Source of the DNA: a virus
Strand: one strand, 5' to 3'
IMG/VR virus record: IMGVR_UViG_3300047496_000204
Location: 1-64,000 of that record
DNA: 64,000 nt
The notes beneath the pieces were generated by a model, which was given only the letters and a program-made list of their open reading frames with translations, searched no databases and had not been told where the DNA came from. Within the stretch, counting starts at the first letter, position 1. Each line of letters begins with the position of its first letter. Shown here one piece after another: positions 41,283 to 49,155 of this stretch. A program made the translations under genes and the position numbers.

Positions 41283-42470
41283 ATGCGATATTTTGAATTA
41301 ACAGAAGGTGAAAATCAATTTCAAGCGTTTCCGCTGGCGGTTCACTTCAATAATTGGACAGATTTTGAAAGCAAATTAGTAGAAATTTCGAAGAAAGGTT
41401 TATCTTCAGAAGAAGAGATGTGTTCTTTAATGGGTATAGATATAAATTTATACCATTCTGTAATAGCATCTTCCATTAATAAATGGAGAGACAGCACTAC
41501 TACATCGTTATTACATGGAATAGCTCATATCGACAATAATTTTCCAAAACCAGGACAACAAATTTTTCCTAATGTGAAATGGCAAACGAGATTCTTGCTA
41601 ATGGCCACGCAAACTATTCCTGGATTTAGAATGTATGTAAAAGGCATACCCGATCCTCAGAAGAGAGGGTTTTTTCTAAAAATTAATAATCAAAATGCTT
41701 TAACTGGTAATGAGGAAAAGATCAACGAAGTATTAAAAATATTATTTCTGTATAATTTCTTCAATAGAAGTAAAAAAGTTAAATTACCTAAAATTATATA
41801 TAGAGGAGTTAGAGCAAACGATTTGCTTCATAATGAGGATTTGAAAGATATAACAACAGCGATTTGGAAATCTGATAAATCTTATTCAATGAAGCATAAA
41901 GAAGTTTTAGATATACTAATTCAATATATAGTTGATAACGGTTTGGATAAAATAGCTGATGGAAAAATATTATCTTTCACTTCTTCGATACCTGTAGCAA
42001 AATATTTTACACGTGGAGAAGGATTTATCTTACAAGTTGATCCAAAAAAAGTAAGTATAATTACATCTGAAATACATGATGCTGATAGAGTTGGTGGAGA
42101 AGATAATTTTACTGGCAAAAAAGAAAGAGAATATATAGTAAGAATTCCTGAAAATTTTGCATGGTCAAAAGACAACATAATTATCAATGATGAAGAATAT
42201 TTTATTGCTGAACAAAATCCGTTAGGTGTTTCACTTTTTTCTCATGACAATAAAGAAGCAAGTTATAATATAGATGGTTTCAAAGTAAAAGCGAAGTTTA
42301 ATTGGAATTCTTCTGGAACAAACGGTTCTGTGCGTTTTAGAGTGAACGATGATTGGGTCAGTTATAGCCGTCAAGAATGTAAAAAAACTTTTGGTTTTGA
42401 TCCATTACCAACACCAGAAAATCTTAATAAGATTACGGAATTTAGGGTTCACCCCGTTAAAAAATGGTAA
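41283..42470 (+). CDS. ADP-ribosyltransferase-like protein, Alt-type size class
   Basis: 395 residues. KIIYRGVR (about 174) supplies the Arg motif, ILSFTSSIPVAKYF (about 225) the S-T-S strand and GKKEREYIVRIP (about 276) the E-x-E. The order and spacing fit arginine-specific ARTs. The N-terminal 165 residues are helical, the C-terminal 90 form another domain. A late promoter (CATAAATA, 41271-41278) ends 4 nt before the ATG, so the protein may be packaged and injected like T4 Alt. That last point is inference. Confidence 0.72.
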   Translation: MRYFELTEGENQFQAFPLAVHFNNWTDFESKLVEISKKGLSSEEEMCSLMGIDINLYHSVIASSINKWRDSTTTSLLHGIAHIDNNFPKPGQQIFPNVKWQTRFLLMATQTIPGFRMYVKGIPDPQKRGFFLKINNQNALTGNEEKINEVLKILFLYNFFNRSKKVKLPKIIYRGVRANDLLHNEDLKDITTAIWKSDKSYSMKHKEVLDILIQYIVDNGLDKIADGKILSFTSSIPVAKYFTRGEGFILQVDPKKVSIITSEIHDADRVGGEDNFTGKKEREYIVRIPENFAWSKDNIIINDEEYFIAEQNPLGVSLFSHDNKEASYNIDGFKVKAKFNWNSSGTNGSVRFRVNDDWVSYSRQECKKTFGFDPLPTPENLNKITEFRVHPVKKW

Positions 42471-42546
42471 ATCAAATAATTTTTCGCTTGCCAATTTCTA
42501 ATATAGTGGTAATATAAATTTATCGATCACACAAGGAAAGCAAACC

Positions 42547-42579
42547 ATGCAATTCGAAGTTGGAAAAACTTCGGAATAA
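42547..42579 (+). pseudogene. Decayed small gene or leader peptide
   Basis: AAGGAAAG precedes an ATG that gives only MQFEVGKTSE. The following bases read on in another frame for a few dozen codons. Could also be a leader peptide for the gene at 42677. Confidence 0.3.
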
Positions 42580-42676
42580 GCCATGCGATAAATTTTTCCC
42601 ATTTTCGTCATCAAATTTCGTTGACAACCGTCAAGAAAAAATGTTTCTTGGTTCTTCGTGACAATCAGGTGAAATT

Positions 42677-42883
42677 ATGAAGGCTATGACTGTCGAAAAA
42701 ATTGAAGAAGCAATCGCGGAAGCGACGGAACTAACTTCGCCTTATATCGTTGGTCAAAAGAAAGTCAACATCAGGGTGGTGACAGTTCGGCGTCTCTTGG
42801 ATGAGATTAAAGAATTACGACTCAAAGTCGCAGAATTTAACTCATCCATCATTTTGTATGGTGAAGACGTGGAAAATATATGA
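42677..42883 (+). CDS. Small hypothetical protein
   Basis: 68 residues, helical, with a coiled-coil-like C-terminus (LLDEIKELRLKVAEF). Unrecognised. Confidence 0.6.
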   Translation: MKAMTVEKIEEAIAEATELTSPYIVGQKKVNIRVVTVRRLLDEIKELRLKVAEFNSSIILYGEDVENI

Positions 42884-42984
42884 ATCAAAAGTGGTTCAGG
42901 CCACTCGAAGGAACACTCTATAAATGGCATTCTATTTTGCTATGGCGCGGCGGCCATAGTAAATCTGAGCTTTACCATTTGTAA
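42880..42984 (+). CDS. Very small basic protein
   Basis: 34 residues, Trp/His-rich, ATGA overlap with the upstream gene. Coding status moderate because of the overlap. Confidence 0.45.
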   Translation: MNQKWFRPLEGTLYKWHSILLWRGGHSKSELYHL

Positions 42985-42986
42985 AA

Positions 42987-43481
42987 TTAATTGCGGCCTA
43001 ATTCAAAATGGGGACCATCTGTAAAAGGGTGAGGATTTCCTGCGGCTATATGTCGAGCCACATAAGATTTCATTTCTTCTTCTGGTGATCCTTTATATTC
43101 CGTCAATAATTTATCCCAACATCCGCCCCAAGTGATTGGAATTGTGAGATCGATGGATGCTTGTTTCATAGCAGACACCAAAGGAAAAATTAATTTGAAA
43201 TCCCATACGAAAGCTTTCCCATTCCAGGGAACTAAATCGGCGGCTCCGCTATAGCCTTTAGCTGCCCATGCTGGATTACAATCAACAATATGGTGACTGT
43301 GACGAGAATGGCTCAAGCCTTTAGCTACCAAAGCATCTTCTTCGGCTTGAGTGCGTGATTGTTCAGCGGCAAATCCGGCATCTTGAGTTGATATAGATAA
43401 AGCATGTTGAATGACAGCAATTAATTTTGGGTCTACATGCTTACAAAAAGATAATGATCGGGGTCCGAGGGAGTATGACAT
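42987..43481 (-). CDS. Endolysin, M15-type L-Ala-D-Glu peptidase
   Basis: 164 residues from the ATG at 43481. SLGPRSLSF opening, FAAEQSRTQAEEDALVAKGLSHSRHSHH with the first zinc His, AADLVPW with the zinc Asp and GPHFEL with the last His match the M15 endolysins of T5-like and other phages, which cut the peptide stem of peptidoglycan. A late-type element (ATAATAAATA) sits just upstream. No SAR signal, so a holin is needed; none was identified. Confidence 0.88.
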   Translation of the reverse strand: MSYSLGPRSLSFCKHVDPKLIAVIQHALSISTQDAGFAAEQSRTQAEEDALVAKGLSHSRHSHHIVDCNPAWAAKGYSGAADLVPWNGKAFVWDFKLIFPLVSAMKQASIDLTIPITWGGCWDKLLTEYKGSPEEEMKSYVARHIAAGNPHPFTDGPHFELGRN

Positions 43482-43532
43482 ATATCTATTTATTATCGTT
43501 GACAGATCGTTTTTTTGTAGTAAAATGGATTT

Positions 43533-43849
43533 ATGATAAAGATTAAAGAAATCGAAGAACTTTTCTCCCTCTCGATTATCTTGATCGCAATAAGCGCGCA
43601 CTATATCTGAATGAAAAAGTAACTGATCTTACTGCGATTTACATCGAGTTTGATTATCCTCTGAATAATCCAGTGACGATCAAGTTTACCAATGAAAATG
43701 GCTTTACTGTTCGCGATTTCGCCAAGGCTGTTTACGAAGGTTATACCAAGATTTATGCTGAAGAAGAAATGGCGGCAGGTGATCCCGGCCCGATTGGAGA
43801 TATCGGTGGGATAACTCTCCTTAATCGTGCGCCCAGCGATGGTCCGTGA
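43533..43849 (+). pseudogene. Hypothetical protein (about 105 residues) with a 1-nt deletion
   Basis: A TTGACA promoter (43499) precedes an ATG giving MIKIKEIEELF, which then breaks. Adding one T in the T4 run near 43563 continues as LPLDYLDRNKRALYLNEKV through VRDFAKAVYEGY to TGA at 43847. Length 3n+2. Confidence 0.6.
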
Positions 43850-43916
43850 CTTTCGTGATCTCTACCTTGAAAGCTTCGTGTATATGAAATCGGCGTTGGA
43901 AGTTAAAATAATTATT

Positions 43917-43944
43917 GACAATCCAAAACGCGTTCAATACAAAA
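43917..43944 (+). promoter_or_regulatory. Sigma70-like promoter and repeated leader
   Basis: TTGACA near 43917 with an AATACA -10. The leader holds two copies of GGCAGAAAGTCCT (about 43954 and 43979) flanking a CCTCA/TGAGG hairpin. Confidence 0.5.
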
Positions 43945-44006
43945 ATAATTGCAGGCAGAAAGTCCTCACAGTTGGGTGAGGCAGAAAGTCCTGTAAGGAA
44001 AAAAAG

Positions 44007-44747
44007 ATGTATAAGCATGCGTGTAAACTAAATGTCCTAATTAATGGACGAAAAGTTAGAGAATATCTTCACGAAAATAATACTTATATTGAAGGTCGAG
44101 ATGGAAGCGCATTCGAAATTGAATTCGTAAATAACACGGTCTCTGATGTTGAAGCCGTTCTTTCTGTCGATGGTATTTCGATTATTGATGGGAAGCCAGC
44201 AGGTGAAAATAGTACCGGATATGTAGTCCGGAGATTTTCAAAGGTATCTATTCCTGGCTGGACACTTACCCAAAAACATGGCGCGGCATTCCGTTTTTCT
44301 GGTAAGAAAGATGCAAGCTATGCGGCGGCTGTCACTGGATCGGAAGCCAATAATGGTGTCATCGGCGCAATGGTCTTTAAAGAAAAGAATCGCCCACCGG
44401 CTAAACTAATCGCTATGGGTGGTGATCGTCCTCTTGGTAAATCTTGGCATGGTAGCGAAAAAAGTATGTATCGCTCTTATGGTAGTACCACCAGGGTTAC
44501 ACTTTCCAGTGACACCAATTCTCTGAATAACCTTGGGACTGAATTCGGAGAAAAGGTTGATTTTAAGACAACTTCTGTCAACTTTGAACGGGATTCTTTG
44601 CTTGGAACGTTAGTTCTCTATTATGATAGCGCGTCAGGATTGACCAAGCGTGGAATCGAAGTCAATCCTCCGAAGATCGTTGAGGCTCCAAACGCTTTTC
44701 CGGCTTCTCCGCAGTTCTGCAAGCCGCCTTCCGGCTGGCGTGAATAA
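44007..44747 (+). CDS. Conserved phage protein of unknown function
   Basis: 246 residues. KLNVLINGRKVREYLHENNTYIEGRDGSAFEIE, VEAVLSVDGISIIDG, STGYVVRRFSKVSIPGW and GAAFRFSG form a beta-rich pattern that recurs in large phages and some bacteria. Function unknown; a beta-sandwich is likely. Ends before a strong terminator. Confidence 0.7.
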   Translation: MYKHACKLNVLINGRKVREYLHENNTYIEGRDGSAFEIEFVNNTVSDVEAVLSVDGISIIDGKPAGENSTGYVVRRFSKVSIPGWTLTQKHGAAFRFSGKKDASYAAAVTGSEANNGVIGAMVFKEKNRPPAKLIAMGGDRPLGKSWHGSEKSMYRSYGSTTRVTLSSDTNSLNNLGTEFGEKVDFKTTSVNFERDSLLGTLVLYYDSASGLTKRGIEVNPPKIVEAPNAFPASPQFCKPPSGWRE

Positions 44748-44756
44748 AAACCTAAT

Positions 44757-44793
44757 TTTTGGAGAGGATGGTAAGCGTTCATCCTCTCCAAAA
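44757..44793. terminator. Strong hairpin terminator
   Basis: TTTTGGAGAGGATG and CATCCTCTCCAAAA form a perfect 14-bp stem with a 9-nt loop. It also lies just before the next gene's ribosome site (AGAGGA). Confidence 0.85.
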
Positions 44794-44804
44794 GAGGATT
44801 TATA

Positions 44805-45299
44805 ATGAGCAAATATGTCACGCATAAACATGGATTGAATATTGGATCAGACAATATATTTTTCGTAATCGATAGTGTTGATGCGGACGAACCGGAACTT
44901 ATTTTGCCTGAAGGCGTCGCGAATTTACGCGATGGGTATCGTGCTATTGTAAGTTTTATGTCTTACCATTTCGATCAATCAGATATGTTGAATGTGTTTA
45001 TAGAAACACCCGCCTCACAATTGGTGTGGTCTAATCATAAATTAATTTGGGAAGAATTGTGGGAACGCGAAGGCAAAGAATCTTATATGATCCCTCATGA
45101 AAAAACTTATTATAAGTTGAAGCCTTGGTTTGAAACATGGCTTAACAAAAATGTTGGCCCAAAATATGAACAATGGGATACCTACACCAGAAATAGCAGA
45201 AGCGGTAAAAATTTATTTTTTAAAAAACGTAAAGACGCATTGGCTTTTGTTCGTTTGATAGATTTGCGCCTTAAAGGCATTAAAATGGGAGATTTTTGA
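44805..45299 (+). CDS. Diverged member of the FKLRW-type family
   Basis: 164 residues. WFETWLNKNVGPKYEQW closely matches IHAWLDENVGPKFKEG of the gene at 35848, and the end KRKDALAFVRLIDLRLKG resembles D-A-I-x-F-K-L-R. Longer N-terminus than the others. Confidence 0.65.
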   Translation: MSKYVTHKHGLNIGSDNIFFVIDSVDADEPELILPEGVANLRDGYRAIVSFMSYHFDQSDMLNVFIETPASQLVWSNHKLIWEELWEREGKESYMIPHEKTYYKLKPWFETWLNKNVGPKYEQWDTYTRNSRSGKNLFFKKRKDALAFVRLIDLRLKGIKMGDF

Positions 45300-45300
45300 A

Positions 45301-45729
45301 ATGGCTACTCGATCTAATATCGCAGTTCAACGACGCGACGGAACTTACAAAGTGATCTACTGTCATTGGGATGGCTATCCTACTGGTGTCGGGACACGTT
45401 TGATTAATTTCTATAATTCTCAGGAATTAGCCGAAGCATTAGTCGAACCGGGTGACATTTCATATATAGAAAAACGATGTGACGGAGCACCGGGACGCCA
45501 CACCTCTGATACTCCGGTCAGCGATCAGACCGTGTATTACGGTCGAGATCGCGGTGAAGAAGGAACAGAAGGTGTTGTCGGAAATACACTAGAAGAATGC
45601 AATCATCCTACCATGGGTGGAGAATATTTTTATCTTTGGGAAAATAGAAATTGGTTAATCTCAGATGATGATGGTGAATTCGTTTCCCTTATTGATATAA
45701 TAAAAAAGATGCACCAAATTTTGGTGTAG
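45301..45729 (+). CDS. MATRSN-type phage protein, copy 1
   Basis: 142 residues. MATRSNIAVQRRDGTYKVIYCHWDGYPTGVG is the hallmark of a small protein common in phages and plasmids. YNSQELAEALVEPGDIS and the Y-Y-G-R-D-R-G-E motif follow. Function unknown. A paralog is at 50172. Confidence 0.75.
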   Translation: MATRSNIAVQRRDGTYKVIYCHWDGYPTGVGTRLINFYNSQELAEALVEPGDISYIEKRCDGAPGRHTSDTPVSDQTVYYGRDRGEEGTEGVVGNTLEECNHPTMGGEYFYLWENRNWLISDDDGEFVSLIDIIKKMHQILV

Positions 45730-45739
45730 GCCATAATTT

Positions 45740-45946
45740 ATGACATATATTTGGGTAATGGCTTTTTCTATTTTCACTAGAATTCATGTTTTTGACGGTG
45801 ATCCTTTTGTTAATTCTATAACATTAAATGTATATGGCCCATATCAAACTGAGAAGCAATGCATGGCTAGAGCACAAGAATTGCTTGATGAAAACTATCG
45901 TTTTTGGCCAGAAGCAACCTGTTCACGTGTTAAAATAAAAAAATGA
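45740..45946 (+). CDS. Small hypothetical protein
   Basis: 68 residues with a hydrophobic start (IWVMAFSIF) and a YGPYQTEKQCMARAQELL segment. Unrecognised. Confidence 0.55.
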   Translation: MTYIWVMAFSIFTRIHVFDGDPFVNSITLNVYGPYQTEKQCMARAQELLDENYRFWPEATCSRVKIKK

Positions 45947-46039
45947 CCCGACGACCTAAGAGAAGACCCGACCCATCGTCCTAAAATGGCGTTGGAAAAA
46001 TAATTTCAAAAACAATTTGACAGGCTTTCGAGCTTGTGA

Positions 46040-46047
46040 GATAAATA
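46040..46047 (+). promoter_or_regulatory. Late promoter GATAAATA
   Basis: 54 nt upstream of the GC-rich small membrane protein. Confidence 0.6.
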
Positions 46048-46100
46048 GGTTATCGGCTCATTCCGAGCCCCAACAGTTTTAAAAAGGACTTCCAACTTCA

Positions 46101-46238
46101 ATGTCTCGTTCCATTTCCATCGCAGCTTCTTTCGGCCAGGGCTTTACCGCCTTCGGCGCGATGACCGCCGCCGTGGTCATTGGCGTCACAGGGATGATTG
46201 GATTCCAGAATCAACCCCCAAAAAAGGCTTCATCATGA
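46101..46238 (+). CDS. Small GC-rich membrane protein
   Basis: 45 residues, one hydrophobic helix (FGAMTAAVVIGVTGMIGF), AAGGA upstream. Codon use is GC-rich like the gene at 14371. Late expression and size would fit a holin-like or virion peptide, but this is only a guess. Confidence 0.6.
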   Translation: MSRSISIAASFGQGFTAFGAMTAAVVIGVTGMIGFQNQPPKKASS

Positions 46239-46270
46239 GTTAAAAACGCCAAACAGCGTCCTCTGATGAA

Positions 46271-46298
46271 GCCCCTAAGATTTCTTAGGGGCTTTTTT
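46271..46298 (+). terminator. Rho-independent terminator
   Basis: GCCCCTAAG and CTTAGGGGC stem followed by TTTTTT. Confidence 0.9.
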
Positions 46299-46333
46299 AT
46301 TGGATTGGTCGCATTTAAATACCTTATAACATA

Positions 46334-46423
46334 CAGGATGTAGCTCAGTCTGGCCGGAGCAGCGGTTTTGGAAACCGAAGGCGTGAAACGATTTCGTAGG
46401 TTCAAATCCTACCATCCTGACCA
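46334..46423 (+). tRNA. tRNA-Pro(UGG) with expanded variable loop
   Basis: Acceptor CAGGATG/CATCCTG, encoded CCA, anticodon loop TTTGGAA on a 4-5 bp stem, T-arm GTAGG-TTCAAAT-CCTAC. The variable region is about 17 nt instead of 5. Confidence 0.8.
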
Positions 46424-46482
46424 ATTTCTACCGAATGGAAATGTTCTTTATTTTTCATTCAGTTCTTTGACATCGTTAGAAT

Positions 46483-46617
46483 ATTTTAGTTGTATCTGGA
46501 AGCAATTCCAGGTATGGTTAATTTCTATCGTCAATTACGAATGGTTGCCCTAGTGGTATCCGACAGTAATTGACGATAGAAATTAACTGTATCTGAGATT
46601 GCTTCCAGATATAAAAT
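46483..46617. repeat. Long imperfect inverted repeat, arms of about 52-56 bp
   Basis: Arms 46483-46538 and 46566-46617 are near-complementary (for example GTAATTGACGATAGAAATTAA is exact). The 27-nt loop contains TTGCCCTAGTGGTATCCGAC, which looks like a tRNA D-arm segment. It lies directly before tRNA-Pro at 46623. Confidence 0.85.
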
Positions 46618-46618
46618 T

Positions 46619-47466
46619 CTAACTCTCTAAAGTGTTGGCAGGTGGCACATCCGGTTTGGGGCCGGGGGGCGCAGATTCGAATTCTGCTGGGGAGACCAAG
46701 TTTATTATAAAGTCTATAATAGATTGTAGAGACCCAAATCTCAAATCTATTTTATATTTTACGGAATCCATTTTTTCTTTACTTCTTTCAATGACTCTGT
46801 CATTTTTTGGATCAAGATATACGTTATATTTTGGTAAATAAAAGTCAGGGAAATAATTTCGCGGTTTTCCAGTAGAGTCAACCCAAGGTATAGGAATGGG
46901 TCGTGTCCAAACAATACCCAATTCATCAAGTTTTTCTGCAACTTTAACTTCCCAACTTGATTGTAAATTCACCGATTTATTCATATTTTTACAAAAATAC
47001 GGAATAGACATGCATTTACCCCATTTATGTGTGATTGCAGATGCGGCGCATGATGCAGAACTTTTTATGCGTTTTCCATTGCAATTCAAATGTGTTCAAA
47101 CACGCGTATTATACGTTCAACTTTTATTTTTCCTTTAAACGGAGAAATTATTTTGAGACCTTTCATTTTTTTCGAAACATTTATTGCTTGTCTCGCTCTT
47201 ACTTCTGGGCTTCGTCTTTTCATATTAAATGACGCTCCACAACTCTTTCCGCAGAATTTGTTTTCTTTATTAAATATTTGTGAATTGCATTCTAAGCAAT
47301 ATTTTTTATTTTCTTCTTTGTAAATACAAGATTTTTCATGTCTTTTAATACTACTCTTAGGAATTTCGCATTCACAATGCGGGCATTGTTCTTTAATAGC
47401 GTTGGCTTTTAATCTCGCAGCATTAGCATTTTGAATATGTTGTTCTGATTTTTGATAATTACTCAT
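46619..47466 (-). pseudogene. Zinc-finger PD-(D/E)XK-type homing endonuclease, frame-broken
   Basis: Two frames on the minus strand form one protein. The first (47466-47086) has CPHCECEI, CLECNSQ and FCGKSCG zinc knuckles. The second (47089-46619, starting TTG) continues with CAASAITHKWGK and then SWEVKVAEKLDELG, YFPDFYLPKYNVYLDPK, a TnsA/VSR-like nuclease core. A 1-nt indel near 47087 separates them. The tail crosses tRNA-Pro on the other strand, so the native C-terminus probably ends near 46700. Confidence 0.7.
46623..46698 (+). tRNA. tRNA-Pro(UGG)
   Basis: Acceptor CTCTCTA/TGGGGAG, encoded CCA, D-stem GTG/CAC, anticodon arm TCCGG-TTTGGGG-CCGGG, T-arm GCAGA-TTCGAAT-TCTGC. Confidence 0.85.
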
Positions 47467-47571
47467 CTTCTATTTAGTCAGAAAAGACGGTTTCGAACCG
47501 ACTATTTTGCGGACTTGATAAAATAAATATATTGACAAAATATCTTGATTTGGATAGCATATATAAACTAT

Positions 47572-47642
47572 GCGGGATTGGTATATTGTTTGTGCCTCAC
47601 CCTTCCAAGGTGATGAAATCAGTTAGATTCTGATATCCCGCT
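47572..47642 (+). tRNA. tRNA-Gly(UCC), copy 1
   Basis: Acceptor GCGGGAT/ATCCCGC, anticodon arm TCACC-CTTCCAA-GGTGA, T-arm ATCAG-TTAGATT-CTGAT. Position 56 is A instead of C, so it may be weak. A TTGACA promoter lies at 47532. Confidence 0.78.
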
Positions 47643-47659
47643 CCCATAAAGGTAAACAG

Positions 47660-47737
47660 ATGAATTTTGAATCTTTTGTAACTGCCGCAAGCTTGCTTTT
47701 TATTTTATTTGGTGTTATTATAGTTTGTAATCGTTAG
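47660..47737 (+). CDS. Very small membrane peptide
   Basis: 25 residues, one hydrophobic segment (AASLLFILFGVIIVC), AAAGG upstream. Confidence 0.45.
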   Translation: MNFESFVTAASLLFILFGVIIVCNR

Positions 47738-47759
47738 AATCGTTTTAAAATGGGGAATC

Positions 47760-47996
47760 ATGGATGCCACTATTGAAAAATAGCGATGGTTAGGTATTGA
47801 TCCATTTTTAAGTATAACCAGACGTCCTATGGTTATACATTTTCTACAGTAGAACGCACTCAACTTCCACGATCCTAGACTGAACCGTGATTGACGGTGG
47901 AGAACTTGGTAGAAGTGTGAAAACCGGGTCAAATGGCGTAATCGCAAGATAGGCGTATATTGACTTTGGGGCTCTGGGTGCGTTTTACTGTAGAAA
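47760..47996 (+). ncRNA. Structured RNA candidate
   Basis: No gene fits. GTATAACCA (47812-47820) pairs with TGGTTATAC (47830-47838). TCTACAGTAGAACGCAC (47843-47859) pairs with 47978-47994 over 17 bp with one G-U. Inside are ACCGT/ACGGT and other stems. It lies among tRNA genes and is not a known family that I can recognise. Confidence 0.6.
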
Positions 47997-48010
47997 ATGA
48001 CGATCTATAT

Positions 48011-48076
48011 GGACATAGCATTGTGGAATGCGGCGGCTCGCAAAGTTGCTTAACATGGTTCGACTCCTTGTGTCCC
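48011..48076 (+). tRNA. Small tRNA-Cys(GCA)-like gene
   Basis: Acceptor GGACATA/TGTGTCC, reduced D-arm (GCATT-GTGG-AATGC), anticodon arm GCGGC-TCGCAAA-GTTGC with C33 instead of U33, T-arm CATGG-TTCGACT-CCTTG with one mismatch. 66 nt, short. Confidence 0.6.
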
Positions 48077-48149
48077 TACCTTCATGCTGAAGATGTGTTT
48101 GTAAAATGCAAGCACGTCTTTGGCACCAAATAGAGAACGGAAAAGAAAA

Positions 48150-48323
48150 ATGATTATCAAAATGAGTATTGGCGACACTGAATACGATCTTCGCATCAAA
48201 GAATTGGACGATGGTCGTTTCTATGTTACTTGCCAAAACCTTGAAGGCTTTCACTATTTGTTAGACGCGGATGAAACTTCGGAAGCAATTAAGCCTTCAC
48301 TTATCGAGTTTCTGAATATTTGA
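48150..48323 (+). CDS. Small hypothetical protein
   Basis: 57 residues, beta-rich (GDTEYDLRIKELDDGRFYVTC), preceded by an A/G-rich ribosome site. Unrecognised. Confidence 0.65.
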   Translation: MIIKMSIGDTEYDLRIKELDDGRFYVTCQNLEGFHYLLDADETSEAIKPSLIEFLNI

Positions 48324-48326
48324 TAT

Positions 48327-48438
48327 GCTGCGGTAGCTCAATGTTGCAAGGGCACTGTGTTTTCCCACAACCCCCAACGTGGTAGAGTGCTTACACGGAA
48401 AAGTAAGAGATGTGGTTCGAGTCCACCTAACAGCACCA
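48327..48438 (+). tRNA. tRNA-like gene (GGA) with a 38-nt D-loop insertion
   Basis: 5' GCTGCGG and 3' TAACAGC-A-CCA pair imperfectly. D-stem halves GCTC and GAG are separated by an insert containing TTGCAAGGGCA. Anticodon arm CTTAC-ACGGAAAA-GTAAG has an 8-nt loop and C before GGA. Short variable region, not Ser-like. Confidence 0.6.
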
Positions 48439-48448
48439 ATAGTTTTAT

Positions 48449-48537
48449 GCTGCGATAGCTGAAAATTGCAAAGGCAATGCGGTAGAGCGGTTCCCCGGAA
48501 AAGGAACAGATGTGGTTCGAACCCAACCACAGCACCA
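48449..48537 (+). tRNA. tRNA-like gene (GGA) with a shorter D-loop insertion
   Basis: Sister of the previous gene. The D-loop insert forms ATTGC-AAAG-GCAAT. Anticodon arm GTTCC-CCGGAAAA-GGAAC, again with an 8-nt loop and C33. Encoded CCA. Confidence 0.62.
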
Positions 48538-48542
48538 ATAAA

Positions 48543-48590
48543 TAATTGACAAAATAATTGACATGATGTATCAATTATTTATTGGATAAA
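48543..48590 (+). promoter_or_regulatory. Promoter with overlapping inverted repeat
   Basis: Two ATTGACA elements follow one another. AATAATTGA and TCAATTATT form a perfect 9-bp inverted repeat over the second, a possible operator. AAGGAG follows but no clear ATG; the stretch to 48740 holds no convincing gene. Confidence 0.5.
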
Positions 48591-48742
48591 GGAGATAATT
48601 TTATAAAGCGTGCATTTTTCTTTCCGGTTGCGCCGGTCCAGTTCACACTTCGGCTGGAGTAGAGGCGAAGCCATGTGTCTCATTAATGAAGAGCGCATTG
48701 ATTCCGGATATGATGATGCGGAGTTAGACAAATATTATAAAT

Positions 48743-48822
48743 GCGGGTATAGCTCAGTCTGGTAGAGCGGAAGGTTTCCACCCTTCGTCATTGCACTGGT
48801 TCGAATCCAGTTACCCGCTCCA
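48743..48822 (+). tRNA. tRNA-Gly(UCC), copy 2
   Basis: Acceptor GCGGGTA/TACCCGC, encoded CCA, anticodon arm GAAGG-TTTCCAC-CCTTC, T-arm ACTGG-TTCGAAT-CCAGT. Confidence 0.9.
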
Positions 48823-48837
48823 GCCAAAAATTAACAT

Positions 48838-48908
48838 GGTCCCATAACTCAATGGTAGAGTGTCACATTGATAATGTGATTACGATTGTTCGATTCAATC
48901 TGGGACTA
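48838..48908 (+). tRNA. tRNA-Ile(GAU)
   Basis: Acceptor GGTCCCA/TGGGACT, anticodon arm TCACA-TTGATAA-TGTGA, T-arm GATTG-TTCGATT-CAATC. Confidence 0.9.
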
Positions 48909-48916
48909 CCTTTATC

Positions 48917-49002
48917 GCGGAGTTGAGAAGTCCGGTCCATCTCACTGTCCTCATAAGGCAGCGGGCGTAATTGCCCTCACAGGTTCAAATCCTGTCTCCG
49001 CA
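48917..49002 (+). tRNA. tRNA-Met-type (CAU) with a variable-loop hairpin
   Basis: Acceptor GCGGAG/CTCCGC, anticodon arm CTGTC-CTCATAA-GGCAG, variable region with hairpin GGGC-GTAATT-GCCC, T-arm ACAGG-TTCAAAT-CCTGT. Confidence 0.75.
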
Positions 49003-49055
49003 TCCTTTTTCCGATTTTTATATACAAAATCGAACATATTTGCTATCAGTTTGAC

Positions 49056-49128
49056 GCGGGAAGGACAAGATAGTTAGTCACTTGCCTCATAAGCAAGACA
49101 TCTGGAAGTTGCGAGCACTTCTCCCGCT
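49056..49128 (+). tRNA. tRNA-Met-type (CAU) with UGC T-loop
   Basis: Acceptor GCGGGA/TCCCGC, anticodon arm CTTGC-CTCATAA-GCAAG, T-arm GAAGT-TGCGAGC-ACTTC, where G replaces U55. Confidence 0.78.
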
Positions 49129-49155
49129 CCCAATCTAAAAGGAAAAGAGGGAAAA

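Noticed and set aside
48297-48574. Minus-strand frames over the GGA tRNA-like genes
   Set aside because: Their sequences are antisense of tRNA repeats and lack start signals.
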